Shown: positions 20,731-51,734 of the stretch, one piece after another | How the letters are laid out: the number at the start of each line of letters is the position of its first letter | Position numbering within the stretch: position 1 is the stretch's first letter | NCBI GenBank assembly: GCA_905147135.1 | Contig: LR990053.1 | Span: 14,210,501-14,274,500, forward strand | Reading direction: 5' to 3' | DNA length: 64,000 nucleotides | Origin: Blastobasis lacticolella | Taxonomy: Eukaryota > Arthropoda > Insecta > Lepidoptera > Blastobasidae | Program-made: the position numbers and the translations under genes | The notes under the pieces: model-generated | Told to the model about the DNA's origin: nothing | Seen by the model: the letters and a program-made list of their open reading frames with translations, nothing else | Databases searched by the model: none

Positions 20731-22464
20731 ATAATGATTTTAACAAAAATCAGCTAAATGTAAGAAAACTTATTAGATATTAATAAGAAGTGTCTCAAAA
20801 ACTCTTTAATTTTTGAAAAACATTATAAAACAGGAAACCAACCTCAAAAAAAATAAAATAAAAACACAAAAAAATTTATAAAAATACACAAAAATCTAAA
20901 AAAAAGTACAAAAAATTCCTAAAAATTCTGAAAAAATCTTTTTATTTTGACTTGGATCAGGGTCCGTTTCTTATCGCATGTTATTTTTCAATTTTGATGT
21001 TTTGGCGCCCACCTGCCTGTTCCTTCTAATTAATGTAAATGTATGAATACGCGTCTGAAGGTACCATTTGCCTATTTGGTGTTTTTTTGTAAATACGGAA
21101 ACGGTATTTTTAGACCGTCCCCCAATGCAGCCAGTTGGAAATGCACCTACCTCTTTGTTTTTATTCGATCGTGGTAAAAAAAGTTTATTGTATTCTTGTC
21201 AACTTCCCCTAACCGTTCTCCAAAATATTGTAACTGGTGTGCTGTTTGGTCGATATTAATAATAGGTGTTATTTGGGCATCCTCCCAGTGCTCTTTCAGC
21301 GTGAACGAGCGTGTGATCGATTCGTGTGTTCGTTCATATTATTAAATATGGCGTTGTTTGTTATATAAAGGATCTCTTCACGGAATTACATCGGGCGGTT
21401 GCTGCTACGTCATCTAAGCTCCGCGATAGACCCATATCCTTATTCAGAAATATTATTTGGCTAAAATCATCAAGACAGATACAAGAAAGTAACTGAATCA
21501 ATTATCGACACTTTTTCCATTTGTGAACCCACCTGTTTAAGTTTGTCGTCGAACTTAATCCAACGCCTTGTCGATAAGTTTTGTATGAACGCCACCCCGT
21601 GAAGAGAGACCTGCCAAAATCACTGCCAGTATATATTACTAAATTGTTGCTCTACATTTATGTAAAAACGGAGTCAAACTCCACAATTTGGCATCCACTC
21701 GATTCTTGAGGGTTGTTTGAATTTGAATGATATTATGTGGTTACTATAAAGTTGATGTATGAGACTTGTGTAGACTAAGCTTGGTGCGTGGTCCATAACA
21801 ATATAAGATTCCTAATGCGTGGACCGCCCGCCTTCACTCGCGACTTAAACAGCTCGTTTCATAGTCACCTTAGTCCTTACAATACTCATTACATCAATCG
21901 TCCTTTAATTTACAAATCGATATTTCGTTAAATGATCTAAATACCTACTAGAAGAGTACTTTCTAGTGTTGTAATTAAATCAGAAAATAATCCTATATCG
22001 TTAGTAATCATTTAATTTCAATACACCTACAGGATCGTGTGGATAAACTCTTGTATGGTATATTTTCAAAATTCTAATGTACACAACAATCGTTAAAGAT
22101 TAATTCAAATAAATAAAATGCTACAAAATCTCTCTTGTTGTAAACTCCAATTCAGTTAAAATCACAACTTCGATGTTGATGCGCGTTACCTGTAAAGTAT
22201 TGTATAATTTGCTTGTATTATAGTTGTACTATATTTGCCTTGTTTTATACATTTTTTGTTAGTTTTCGATTAATTTTCACTTGTGTTGCATTTTATTTTA
22301 TTGAACACAAGCAATTTTTATCGCCATTGTTGTACAAAGAAATTAAATAGTTTAAAAATATATTATACAAACCGCCAAACGATGTCTTATTTTGAAACCC
22401 TCATTTGTCGTGTCAGCCTGAGTATAAATACATCGTTTAGTATAAAGTATAAGTATTTAGTATA
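20731..22464. other. AT-rich intergenic or extended 3' UTR
   Basis: An A-rich low-complexity stretch at 20800-20945 is followed by unique AT-rich DNA. I see no gene or clear repeat. Confidence 0.4.
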
Positions 22465-22592
22465 AGTATTTGACCGATTCTACTTTTGACATCATAGTCT
22501 ATTTTTGACCGATTCTACAATTGACTGATTCTGCATTTGACCGATTCTATAATTTACTCATTCTGCATTTGACCGAATCTATAATTGACTGA
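22465..22592 (+). repeat. short tandem repeat based on TTTGACCGATTCTA
   Basis: Alternating words TTGACCGATTCTA and TTGACTGATTCTGCA occur about seven times at 17-20-bp steps, forming a decayed minisatellite. Confidence 0.75.
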
Positions 22593-23734
22593 TTCTTTAA
22601 AACATTACAATAATAAAACAAAAGTAGAAAATAGTGGTGTGTGAGACATTTGTTAATTAGGGCAGGATTTATAAAAATATTCCGAAAAAAAGGAGCCCAT
22701 TTCATCTAGTTTCACTATCATTGGTATACCTGTGGAACTTACCGCAACCTACAGCTTCCTGGGGCTATATAACAATCTCAACTTTTATTAGTACACCAAA
22801 TCCAAAGTATTTCACTTGTAAGCAGTTATATCAAGCATAACTTCAATCCTGCATGAAGTACTGCTGCCACATCTGGGATGAATCAGAGATCTTTAATTGT
22901 TATCGTCATTATTCATTTTTTTCATGTTAAATTTTGCATTGTTTACTTAAATTAATAATAATGTAATTAATTTATATTGAATAACTGGCTATGTGGAAAT
23001 GGGTCAGCCATGTCTCCAGAAAAACTGATTGACGATGAGACATGAGACGAGTTAGGAAAGTGTCAAGTTTAAAAAAGGACAGTCATCCGGATTGGTACTG
23101 GAGTGAAGCGGCCGTCACATTAGCATGGCGGTATTGAAAATACGTTTGTTTACAAAATTTTAAACGTGGGCTCTGTTGTACATTTTGCGTATTATGTGTC
23201 AATCGCCGAGCAGGGATTAGTCGGAGGCACCGACTCTGGGCAAACAAGCTGCCGAGCATTTTTGGCATCGCTGGAGAACGCTGATACAAACGTCCCAAGT
23301 TTTAACAATAGCAGACGTTATTACGCCTGCTTCAATGTAGCAGGGTGCCTCTTAGCTAGAGCGATACACGTGATGTGCGTTGTTAGTTTAATCAATGTAC
23401 CCCGCATCGACAGAAAATAACTTTAATTTCCACCCAGTGGAGTACTCTGTCGTTATATCAGGCCGAGATACGCAAAAAGGTCTAATGGCTCCCGAAAGCA
23501 AATTTTTTTTACTAGTCATAAATGCCACTAAAGTGGCAAACAAGCTTACAGCCTACTTGAAGCGCTGTCCTAATTGGCACTGGTTTCGCGACAGGCGGTC
23601 TTGAGGTCTATTGGTCGGGCGACGACCGTCGCACGACCGTTGCCAATAGCGCATGACGATAATCACCTCAGCCTATTGACGTAAGTGGAGTAAGTCTTCT
23701 TCGTCGAGCCAATTTTCAAAACACTATTTATTAA
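22593..23734. other. intergenic sequence with a LINE remnant
   Basis: At 22988-23060 the frame reads MWKWVSHVSRKTD and then RRVRKV, a decayed LINE C-terminus. The rest is unrecognised. Open frames at 23083-23604 show no domain and overlap on both strands. Confidence 0.4.
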
Positions 23735-24425
23735 CTAGATATGGCTTGCCCAGTAGTCGGCCACGGCAACGGCATTATCAGTGGCCAGGAACAGTTCCTC
23801 CCTTGTGCAGGTAGCAGGACAAAGAGGACAAGAGAGCAGATGCTCCATGGTTTGGGATGGAGCTCCACAGTCGCATCGCAGCTGTGTCTGGTCGATGAAG
23901 CCCCACTTAGCCAGAGAGTCATTGCAGCGGCCAACCTGCGTCCGTAAACGGTTAAGTGACTTCCAAGTTGGCCACTGCATCTCGTGTCCTGGTGGCAGGG
24001 ATTCGGTGGGTGTGATGGATCCAGGAGGCGCTGGGTGTTGGGCACGCCACAGCTGCCCCCTTGCCTCCCTAGGAGGTTCATTAGTGGAGATGGATAGACC
24101 TCAGGAAACTGGTCAGGCTTTTGAGGCGTGCGGGGGGCATTACATAACCATTCAGTGGATGTCGTGCGTCTATTTCCTGCCTGAATTTCTCCTCTGAACA
24201 GGCCACTTCGCGCCACACACATGGTGGGGCAATACCTGCTAAGGGATATAACATTCCAAGTAGTGTAGTCACCTGCCGGGTATGAAAGCGAGAGGCCCGT
24301 CGTCCGGAGAACATGAGGATATCGGATTCAAAAATCCTCCTCAATTGAGCAATATCATCAGTGTAGTAAGTGCAACACTTATACGTACTGATAATTTTGA
24401 GATATCGATACGGATCATGCATTTC
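23735..24425 (-). mobile_element. LINE C-terminal fragment with frameshifts
   Basis: On the minus strand one frame (24422 to about 24084) reads LLGMLYPLAGIAPPCV, ARHPLNGYVMPPARLKS and SFLRS. Another frame (23980-23735) reads WKSLNRLRTQVGRCNDSLAKW, then LRCDCGAPSQTMEHLLSCPL. These are the C-terminal motifs of an animal LINE reverse transcriptase, including the Cys/His-containing end, now in different frames. Confidence 0.75.
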
Positions 24426-24719
24426 TGATTTTCTTGAAATTCCATTTTGAGAAATCCCCCTTTACCAGTACTAAGCAACATACCCCGACCTAGCAAAAAG
24501 AACCACCTCAGGGGTCGGGTTATCAGTCGTCAGTTTCCATATTTGGCCAGTTTAATTATGCCTATCACCACCCTACACCCTTTCAACATTCATGTCAGCA
24601 AGGTATCTCTAAGTATAGGTATGTATCTGTATAAATTGTTTGTAATTTGTATCTGTAACCATTCCTTTGGAATAGGAATGTGAAGAAAATCGTTAGCGTC
24701 GCACAAAATGTAAAGCTAT

Positions 24720-24945
24720 ACATACCGGCCCAATGCAGGATTCAGCATTCGTCCAAACTGCGTTTTGTCGATTGCTTCTATCCATTTGATGTAGAACGAG
24801 AGAATTGATAGGTATTGTAGCAGCGTGGAACCGCAACTATACGTCGGCGCACGCCATCGAACGATCATTGCCGTTTCTAATCCGTCCAAATAGGAAAAAC
24901 GAACGTCAACGAAACCCATTCGTTGGGGCGGTATAGAGGTACATA
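24720..24945. mobile_element. decayed MITE related to 53658-53815
   Basis: Shared words are CATCCGTCCAAACTG-like at the left and CGTCAACGAAACCCATTCGTTGG at the right. The copy near 53.7 kb has better ends (CCAACGAACGCCAACGAAT). Confidence 0.55.
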
Positions 24946-25126
24946 CCTACACGGTATGCTAGCTGGCTTGCTGTCCACGATAGCGTCAGCGAAATTCTTC
25001 TCAAGGCGGCTATACCTCAAATAATACAGAGGAAAGCAGCAGCCCGAACTCGAACTGATCGTCGCCATCTTCAAGCAATATTATCGTAAAGTAATCTCTA
25101 TCACAGCTTTTACCAAACTTGCAGTG

Positions 25127-25238
25127 CAACAAACTTATCTGACCCGGTTACAGCGTCGCTGTTTTTGTAATTGACATAACGTTTCAAAATGGCGACAGTT
25201 AGTTCCCGCTTTGGCCACCGGGTCAGATAAGTTTGTGG
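25127..25238. mobile_element. small MITE with ~20-bp inverted ends
   Basis: CAACAAACTTATCTGACCCGG and CCGGGTCAGATAAGTTTGTGG are near-perfect inverted copies 112 bp apart end to end. No family was recognised. Confidence 0.75.
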
Positions 25239-25619
25239 TACGTGCACAGCTGTTCTTAGTAGTAATAACAAACTCAGCTGTGTGAAAAGGACGAGGAACG
25301 CATTATCGCAAAGCCGCACACGATACTGAACGATATTTTGTTTTGAAATGTTAAAGATCCATTTATTTATTTATTTATAATTACTATTAATTAATTAATT
25401 TTTGTACCTCAGCTATAGGTATGTTGTGCCCATATTCAAAGGCAAGCATTTGGCATTGCACATATAGGGGGATGCTAGTCGCTCGATATTTATCGTGATA
25501 CGTGGATTGCGATCATGGGTTACGATATTCATCGAGTGTGTAGGACTCACGGATCGTGATACGGATCACAGGATTTCTAGAAAATCAGAAATCCACGACA
25601 CGATATTTTACGCACTCAT

Positions 25620-26661
25620 CTAGAATTTGCTTCATCAGTTTGGAATCCCAGTTATGCAGTTCATTCACAAAGAATTGAAAGTATGCAAAGGTCCTTTACC
25701 CGACACATCGCCTACATATCGTCAGCGTCGTCCATACGAGCAGCGCTGTCTGCATTTTAGAATGTTATCGTTGCGGAAACGCCGCACTGCGCATGACCTG
25801 TCACTGCTGTTTAAAGTGCTCAATGGGCATACTGGCTGCAGTGACCTTCTAGAACACTTCTCATTAAGCGTAGATACCATTTAACTTACCTAGAAAACCG
25901 ATGCCTCGAATCTTAACAAATAGTTCAATAGCTAGGACGAACATCGGATCTCACTCTCCTGCCTCCCGCATATGTCAAACCTATAACGGATTCCAACAAA
26001 AATCGTCACAAATTGATCTCTTTTCCAATTCTCTTGGCAGTTTCAAAAAGTTTGTTTATGATTTTTTATAGTTTTAAGTTGCTTTGTTTTAGTCTTGGGT
26101 AGTTCGTGAACGACCTAGGTGGGAAGAGCGCTCCTTTAGGTGAACTATGCGAACTAGTTCATCGATGATCTCGCTGTCAGTTCTTTTTATATTTTTTCGT
26201 CCACTTTACTAGGCAGTGGCGCTATGTGATCAACCGAGTTATTTACTTTTACTGTGCGCGCCCCTTGATATTTCGATATATCCATATCGATACTAAACAA
26301 CAAGTACGAATTTTTACAATTAAAGTTGACTTTTGTTGTTACTAAATTATTTCAAAAAAAGAACTAATGAACTAATAGAGCGAACTAGTTCGCCATTGGA
26401 TGATGAACTAAACTGAGCGCTCTCAGTGGTGACCGACTATGCCCAAGACTACTTTGTTTAACATTATTTAATTTTTATGTTTAGTTTATACTAAATTCCT
26501 TTTTCTTTATTTTTTTTTGTTTTAAATGACACTGAACGAGAATGTTGTGTCACCAATATGGGACTCGTATTAGAATAACTTTAATGTAAACTGTTTACCT
26601 ATGACGTAACAATATGTGTTCTGCAGGTGTACCTTACTTGAATAAATAAATAAATAAATAA
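25620..26661 (+). mobile_element. LINE 3' end with (TAAA)n tail, inside the fold-back element
   Basis: The frame 25627-25884 reads RQRRPYEQRCLHFRMLSLRK, then AHDLSLLFKVLNGHTGC, matching the C-terminal 'YEERL..L.LLSLE.RR' and 'LLYKILNG' words of animal LINE polymerases. The element ends in a TAAA run (26640-26661). It is interrupted at 26094-26447. Confidence 0.75.
26094..26447. mobile_element. 354-bp MITE nested in the LINE
   Basis: The ends CTTGGG and CCCAAG are inverted. Longer imperfect internal complementarity includes GCGAACTAGTTC near both ends (around 26150 and 26390) and AGAGCGCTC against GAGCGCTCT. No clear target duplication was found. Confidence 0.6.
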
Positions 26662-26961
26662 ACACGATACGTATCGTCGATACGGATCATGCATTTCTGA
26701 TTTTCTAGAAATCCTCTGATCAGTATCACGATCCGTGGGTTCTACACACTCGATATATGTGATCCAGGATCGTAATCCACGTATCACGATAAATATCGTA
26801 TGTATCCCCCACGACCCGTATCGACGATAAATATCACAGATTATATAAATATCGAGCGAGTAGCATCCACCATAGACAAATAAAATTATCTATAGGAAAT
26901 TTTTATGTCTGTGATTGTCATGGACTTTTGAGTAATAAGTCCATGGTGGTTGTACTTTGCC

Positions 26962-26999
26962 CTAGGATCAAGAATAAACATGTTTATCCTTGATCCTAG
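26962..26999. repeat. near-perfect 38-bp palindrome
   Basis: CTAGGATCAAGAATAAAC reads into its complement with one mismatch and essentially no loop. It is intergenic. Confidence 0.8.
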
Positions 27000-27147
27000 A
27001 CTTTTCCTTGCACCATCGCCATGCGTATAGCGTTAATAATTTGACCATATTTCGTAAATCGATTTCTGCGTTTTTAAGATAAAAGCTTCGTTTTTCGGAA
27101 TGAAACGAACCGTGATTTCATAGATCTGCTGTCGTACAATGTGTCGT

Positions 27148-27377
27148 CCTAATGCGCTTATTACATTGGACTAAATTCTGAAGCATAAAGCATTTGAGCA
27201 AATAAAAGTGAAACGTATTGCTCATAAAATAATGTCCATATTTGATAAGCTAAAAGCGGAACAAAACAAAATATGTGATTAAAAAATGGACCTTATTCTA
27301 TGAGCAATACATTCCACTTTGAATTGCATTGCTCACGATTCTTGCATCTGAATTTAGGCTACTAAATTCAGTCAAAA
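27148..27377. mobile_element. MITE of the CCTAATGCGCTTATTACA family
   Basis: The interior has GAGCAATACATTCCACTTTG and its inverted counterpart, as in the more complete copy at 63433-63701. The right end is lost in this copy. Confidence 0.7.
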
Positions 27378-29155
27378 ATAGGTATTTATTTGTAGTTAAA
27401 GAAAATTATAAAAAGTTCTACTGTAAAGCTTGTACTACTACTGTAAGACAAATGGTAAAGTAATATTCAAAAATTGTTATTGGCAACTGGTTGTGATTTA
27501 GTACAAATATTATTTATTTATCTTACTTTTTTTTGTACGCAAGATACACAAAAGTAAATGATAGAAGTATAGAAGACAGAACAGGCCTACTTATATCATG
27601 AAGAAAATCCTTTCAGTAGAGAGATGGTGATAGTTAGATACAGTGACGTGAAATATTCTATCGCTGCGGCAAGAAGGATAATTTTTTAAATGAAAATCTC
27701 CAGTTTTATTAATAAACCATCAAGTGGCAACACTGTATGTCTATGGATTTCTTAAAGAGTTTCACCGCTCTGAATTCAAGTCTCTTTGAGCCTGTCTATG
27801 GATGTGAGTGACAGTGTGACCATATACTTTTATTTATTGGACTGAGTTAGATGGTTTTTAGACTGAGTAAATCAAATAAAAAGTGACAGATGCACACATG
27901 AAATAAACGAACCCTTATTTTGTACCCTGGTGATGCTGATGTTCATAGGTGACCAATATCTATCAGGCGGGCCGCTTGATTGTTTGTCTACCGTATAACA
28001 TAAAAAAAGGTCAGAGGCACGGCATGTTAAAGCATAGCTAAAAATTAAAAACAGAAGGACTGATATAGTTTGGCTACTGGAAGTAGAGACTGGGTATAGA
28101 TTTTTAAACTGCCGTCAGTATAGAGATCTTATTTGAGACTAAGCAATTTAAAAAAATTACTACTATCAACCTTGACTCATAACCACATAATTTTAAAATA
28201 AATAATTAGAAGTTTGTGAAATAAATGGAGTTAATACTGTTTAATTTTTTATGTACCTACTAGAACTTATTTATATTTTAGAAACTTGATTTTTAATAGT
28301 TTTATTCATTTAAACATTTCAGGATTACACTTTTTGTTTAAGGTTCCTTCACACAGGCGCGGTAGGGCGGGCGGTACTTTTGGACCTAACGCACCCGCAG
28401 ACCGCCATTCATTCCATTTTTATATGATTGACTAGTTTTGGACCACTTTTTAGATTTTTTTGTTAATTTCCTGTACCAACCTTTTCACCCAGTTTCTGCG
28501 GGAATTCTTTACTGTCACACGCATAGAACATGAATGGACGTCTGAGAGAGGTGAGGATACCCCAAACGGGCGACCCTGGTGGGTAGTCTGATAATATTAT
28601 ACTCTTGCATTACTAACCTTTTTGTTGAGAGGTATTACAGAGATTTATGAGCATTTACTATCAACTTATAAATGTAGTAGGATTTTATACAAGTTGTATG
28701 GGAGCTGGGTGCATTTGTAACTTTGTAATGTGTTTATGGTATTAAAAGGCACTCTTTTAACCATGCATCTACGGAACAGCTTTACAACAGGCAACTACGG
28801 CACAGCTTTACAACAACACATATGGTATTTATACATACATTTATATTATTAGTTATAAACACACCGCAACCTAAAATTATGGGAAAATGTACAGCACTAC
28901 GTTACCTGTCTGACCACTTGTAAAGTAATTCACGCGCTAACTGTAGGGCTCAGCTGAAAATCAGCGCTGTGGTCTCACTACTTACAGCATGTGCTGAGCT
29001 GAGCTCTAGTTTGGCATGACACTACATTATTTAACCTAATTTATGTTAGTAAGAAATATTTTGTTTATTTATATTGTTGCCAAATAAATATTATGTCTAT
29101 GTCTATGAACACTACTATTCGTGGCCTGACACGTTTCGACACATTTTAAAAGATT
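27378..29155. other. intergenic sequence, mostly unique and AT-rich
   Basis: A SINE tail fragment at 27930-28008 (ATCAGGCGGGCCGCTTGATTG, then an A-run) is the only clear repeat. I see no gene. Confidence 0.4.
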
Positions 29156-29159
29156 ACAA

Positions 29160-29570
29160 TTATAGCCTGCCACGCCAATTTGGGCGTTTTAAAATCATTC
29201 CGCCCCTTCCACCAGATCGCCTCTTCTGAGAAACTTTAAATAATGATATCCATAGGACAATTTGGAGGATCTGACATATTAACGTTGATTCATATCGGGG
29301 CTTTGACGTCGCTATCGATGTTCCCATGACAGATCCCATGTATTCGACCTGATCCATGCGCTTCATCTTCGCCTATGCGCACGAGTAAGGGATTTGCACT
29401 GTTGCCGACCACGTACTCTATCTTCGCTACATTAATCTTCAAACCGCCGTTCTTAAGTGCCTCCTTCCACTTTTTTACACGTTGGAATAATCGCCCCTTG
29501 TCAGCAGACACGTATGTACCTCATGATAGTCTTGAAAGCCGCCTGACAGTGCGTTTAATATCACGTTGAG
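29160..29570 (-). mobile_element. RTE-type LINE fragment, frame-broken
   Basis: On the minus strand 29511-29290 reads SADKGRLFQRVKKWKEALKN, then GGLKINVAKIEYVV. This is the segment after the catalytic ADD motif in RTE reverse transcriptases. A second frame continues with RMDQVEYMGSVMGT. Upstream and downstream parts are missing. Confidence 0.75.
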
Positions 29571-29606
29571 CTGAATTGTGCAGAGCCAGATAGGATTTTA
29601 GCAGAT

Positions 29607-29778
29607 CTGCGGGGCTATTGACTAACTCAGTTGACAACTGTATTTGACACTAGATAATTCTACACCACGTCATCTTCGTTGAAAACTGGTAATAGCGTCT
29701 ACCAAATTACAGTAGTGTCAGATTTTTTTATGTCAAATTCAGTTGTCCACTGAGATAGCCGATAGGCCCTCAGGTAAA
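29607..29778. mobile_element. uninterrupted copy of the MITE at 9207-9655
   Basis: GGGGCTATTGACTAACTCAG at the left and CCACTGAGATAGCCGATAGG at the right are the family ends. The element is about 172 bp. Confidence 0.75.
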
Positions 29779-30139
29779 TACTACAGAACGGCTGCCATCA
29801 CCTCTGTGGCCCTGCTTACAGCAGAACCTACTGGATTAGCGGTATTATCGGTATAATATCGATGTATTTTGACACCTACCACATGCCTAATGGGCGAGAA
29901 TGTAGAGGATCTACCAAAGCCCCGTTAAAAATTTTGCTCCCTCTAAGATCTCGTATTCCCGCGGATTTGCCAACAAGTGGAGCCTCCTAAAGTCTCGGCA
30001 AAAGTTTTGCCAAAAGTAGTGGTGGAGCCCCAAAACCCCTAATTTTAAAAATACTTTACCCTTATTAATATATTGCAGAATGTGCAGAATCGATAGAATC
30101 TCGTGAATGAATTTACAGAAAATTACAAAATATTATGTA

Positions 30140-30272
30140 ACATTTGCAATTTACATGTGACATCCCCATTCGGCGCCATTTTGTTGGATAGGTTGGTTGT
30201 CAGACAGACAGACGAAAAACGCCGGCCTTTTCCGCCTGGAGCGTCTGTTGTTTCGCAGCGGAAAATCGGTAA
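30140..30272 (+). promoter_or_regulatory. probable promoter/5' UTR of Zfr
   Basis: The CpG content rises here. GGCGCCATTTTG (30171-30182) contains a YY1/pho-type GCCATTTT core, often found near starts of housekeeping genes. The first ATG of Zfr follows at 30273. The start site itself is not defined. Confidence 0.4.
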
Positions 30273-48443
<18,171 letters not shown>

Positions 48444-49360
48444 GCCCGCGCCGACACCGTCCGCCGCGCCGCGAGCCGCGACGATCTTCCGTTTAGATTA
48501 TTTTAATACACTACCCTATCCATACATATATTATTTGATTGCATAATTTTTTCATCAGTTTTCTTGATCACAACATTTACTGAAAAGTAGATGATCTGTC
48601 CAAAACTACACAAAAACTTAGAGGTTACTGTCCCAAAAATGTGTAGTGTAATAAATTAGGTAGAATTGTAGGCTCTATTTTAATGTATTATGTTAGTATT
48701 AGTCTATCTATGGAGATTGAGAGACAGGGATGTAGTAATATGTGATGGCAAGTCTGTTTTACAGCCTGAAAGAAGCGAGATGTAGGGAGTCGTATTTTTA
48801 TTAGGTTAACATTTGACTTTTAAAGTTTAGTTCCTTGCGGTCGGCGCCGTCGACTGCGCCCGCCCGCCGGGCAGCGATGACTTGCGTTTTCTAATATTAT
48901 TAGTTAAGTTGTATATTTTCAAAGTATATCTATTTAATCGTTTCCTACAGAGTGTAGTTGCGACAATTCGTAAACTGCATGTGAAGGTAGATCTGCCGTC
49001 TCTCGTGCTATACAAATATAGAATAATCGCAACGTGGAAACTAATATAGCACGACGCTATCAGCAAAAAGGTATTGGTGTGATGTTAATTTCTTTAAAGT
49101 AATATAAGTTATTTCAAATAACAATCACATTAGCTGCTGGACGCGTTTTAGCTAACATTGCTAATGGTGTGCTGCGTGCTTACCGTGTTAAGCAGCAAAT
49201 GTGTTTTGATACCAATTAGATAGCTATTATTTAAAAAATTACCGTTCGGAATCAATGGGATTCGTTTTACCACCTATCTACAAGAAAATTCGTTTTTTTT
49301 TATTATAAAACTACTTTTGAATATTGTAATAATATCAATAAAAGAATAAATAAAGTATTT
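48444..49360 (+). other. Zfr: probable Zfr 3' UTR and flank
   Basis: Non-coding sequence follows the stop. AATAAA is at 48650-48655, and AATAAA/AATAAATAAAG words lie near 49336-49350. A GC-rich block at 48838-48890 is unexplained. Confidence 0.5.
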
Positions 49361-49624
49361 TGTTTTATTTTGTAGTGCGGTTTTAGCCTGTAACAGTACA
49401 AATCCCGGCAAACTTGTTGGCATTATTTGGGTATTTTGAGGTACGTTTTGCGCATGTACACCATCCCATCCCACCCCACCACCAGACCCAAATGTTAGCT
49501 TTTGCACAGTTTACGCTTTATTGCACGGCGCTTTACAGTGGACATATATCATAGATGAAAGAAACTGTAAAAACGAGCCCTATGGTTCAATTTCTATGAC
49601 GATGACAGGCCCATGGGTGGGGAG

Positions 49625-49690
49625 GGCGTCAACCAAAGAGATTGGAATGCTAGCGATGTATTCTAATCTCTTTGGCGTCAACGTACTTTT
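49625..49690. repeat. imperfect inverted repeat
   Basis: CCAAAGAGATTGGAAT and ATTCTAATCTCTTTGG are inverted with one mismatch around an 11-nt loop. The surrounding 49361-49905 has no supported gene. Confidence 0.75.
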
Positions 49691-49904
49691 TTCTGAGTGG
49701 GACAGCCGTTTTTCCTTCCTACGGGGGTGGGGTCCATTCACTCAGCATCTGACCGTAAAAACCTCAGTGGGTGCAATAAACCACGACATATTCTTTACAG
49801 CAAATACATTTTGCGTATTGCATATTAGACCTTGTCCAGGCGGGACGTATTTGCGGCGAGACTCGCACATTCGTGACAGCACATAAAAAGTTCTTGAACT
49901 GTGG

Positions 49905-51241
49905 CTAGAGAATACAATCCCGAGCATGTTTTTCAATCCCGGGATTACGGGATTTTTGAAGCCTTTTCCCGGGATCCCGGGATTAGACTATGTGGTTTCT
50001 AATTGGGCTAAAATTAAAAAAACACGAGTAATTAAAAAAAAATGTCTAATGTCTTTGCACAACACAAATCAGAATAATAATAAGAAAAGAAAAAACACAA
50101 ACCAAAAAATACTATACTTTTGCAAGAAATTAAAAAACAGCACAAAATAACTATTTAGAATTTCTAAAATATAATCGCAGAAATATCAAAGCATCCAATG
50201 TTTGACTTCCGAGCTTGCTTCGTAGTTTATTGCCAACATAAGCAGCAGCTGAAAACGCTCGTTCAGCTTCTACGCTGGTTGGAGGAATAGACAATAGATA
50301 CTTATATGCTGTTTCTAAGTGATATCCACGAACTCCTCCATTTTCGAACAGGCTCATTTCACGTCTAATACTATTTGCCAACCCCAATTCATTTTGTACT
50401 TGTACTTCAGGATCTGGGGATTTCATACTCTTGTTAATTTCCAGCTGTAACTTTTCCTTTAATGTCAATTGGGGTTGGGAGGTTTCTGACCTTAGCTCAT
50501 CATCTGTTTGTGATCCTGACCTTGCTTCTTCTTCCGTGTAATCTCGACTATTAAGTCTTTTAACAATACTCTTTATTTGCTTCCTCACTAAAGCCTGTGT
50601 CGGAACTGGAAATAAGTCGTGCCATTCCAAATCCGATAATAACTGATTTTCAACATCCATTCGTGAATTTTGTAAATAATTTAACACGCCAGTTAAATCA
50701 TCACTTCGTCGTTGCTTTATACGTTCCACTAAGGATGTTTTAATTTTTTTGGCAAGTGCTGAGTTTTTGCTAGACAGATGTTTTATAAGAAATTTCAAAG
50801 CGGCATCAGCTGTGCATAAATTAGCATCTCGCCGACAGATTGCTTCTACTGTCAATTTAATTGGGGTCAGCACATCAACAATTTTATTTACCAATTCAAA
50901 ATCAACATCTTCTAAACGAATTGTATGATTGAGATCTATAAGAGCTTTTTGAATGCATGCTTTTAAAAGATAAAACCGCTCCAGCATTGTTAAAAGACTA
51001 TTCCACCTGGTTTTACAGTCCAAAAGAAGTGACAACTCTTTTCCATGTTCAATGTTCACATATTTTTGAAGTACTGTTTCATTTTTCAATGGAGATCTTT
51101 TAAAATACACTACAACTTTGCGGATTATCTTTATTATTTTCTTAATCCCGAAAATCTCGAGATTAGCCAAGTACAGTCCCGGGATTTTCGGGGCCAGAAA
51201 ACGGTCGGGATCCGGGGAAAACGGGGATGTGAGGCACCCCT
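49905..51241 (-). mobile_element. internally deleted hAT transposon
   Basis: The right end GAGGCACCCCTG reads CAGGGGTGCCTC outward, a typical hAT terminus. Subterminal repeats rich in TCCCGGGAT lie at both sides (49935-49985 and 51175-51220). The left terminus is not clear and I could not find a matching 8-bp duplication. Confidence 0.7.
50151..51170 (-). pseudogene. hAT transposase, C-terminal two thirds
   Basis: The 339-codon open frame contains LLDCKTRWNSLLTMLERF and, near the end, the dimerisation segment PPTSVEAERAFSAAAYVGNK followed by RSKLGSQTLDALIFLRLY. The BED finger and the first catalytic Asp region are absent. Just upstream of the frame is already subterminal repeat sequence, so an internal deletion removed the N-terminus. 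The frame itself has no stops, suggesting recent loss. Confidence 0.85.
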
Positions 51242-51734
51242 GTTTTTCTAGAACCTACACAAGAGGTAAAAGTTAGTACTATTGCTAAGATAGTAGAAGT
51301 TCGGGTTACTAAAAAAAATATGCCAGGCTGTATACGGGTAGACCTAAATCTATCGCTACAAATTTGAGATTTTATTGTATGCAATTCGCCCGGTTTGTGG
51401 ACGGGTCAATTCTTGCTAGCGCAAGAGTCGGAAGTAAATTATCTAAAAAATAATAAAGCAAAATCACCAATGTCATCCTCATATGTTTTCGGAGAGAAAA
51501 CTCACTCAACCTTTGACCAGGCTTAACCTTGGTCAACCATTACTAGGCCCAAACTATGCTTAGGTTACAACCAGTCTCAGAGACCCCAGAGTAATCGAAT
51601 GTGTATTGGTACCAAAGACTTCTATATACTAGCGTATAGAGATCAATGATTGGTACAGTGGACAATACGATAGGATTGACGTAACGGGCTAGCGGTAGAG
51701 TAGTCATTTCGATAAAGGGGACATTTCTATTGAG

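Larger units (their letters stand above)
25467..26870. mobile_element. fold-back transposon with ~130-200-bp arms, carrying nested insertions
   Basis: The left arm (GGATGCTAGTCGCTCGATAT, then ATCGTGATACGTGGATT, to about 25605) and right arm (26668-26870, reverse complement GGATGCTACTCGCTCGATAT) are inverted copies. The right arm carries an extra ~45 bp of ATCG-type repeats. A solo fragment of the arm is at 24393-24450. Between the arms sits a LINE tail that itself contains a smaller MITE. Confidence 0.75.

Noticed and set aside
49521..49886. A 121-codon plus-strand open frame
   Set aside because: It starts at a non-ATG codon, crosses an inverted repeat and has no recognisable domain.
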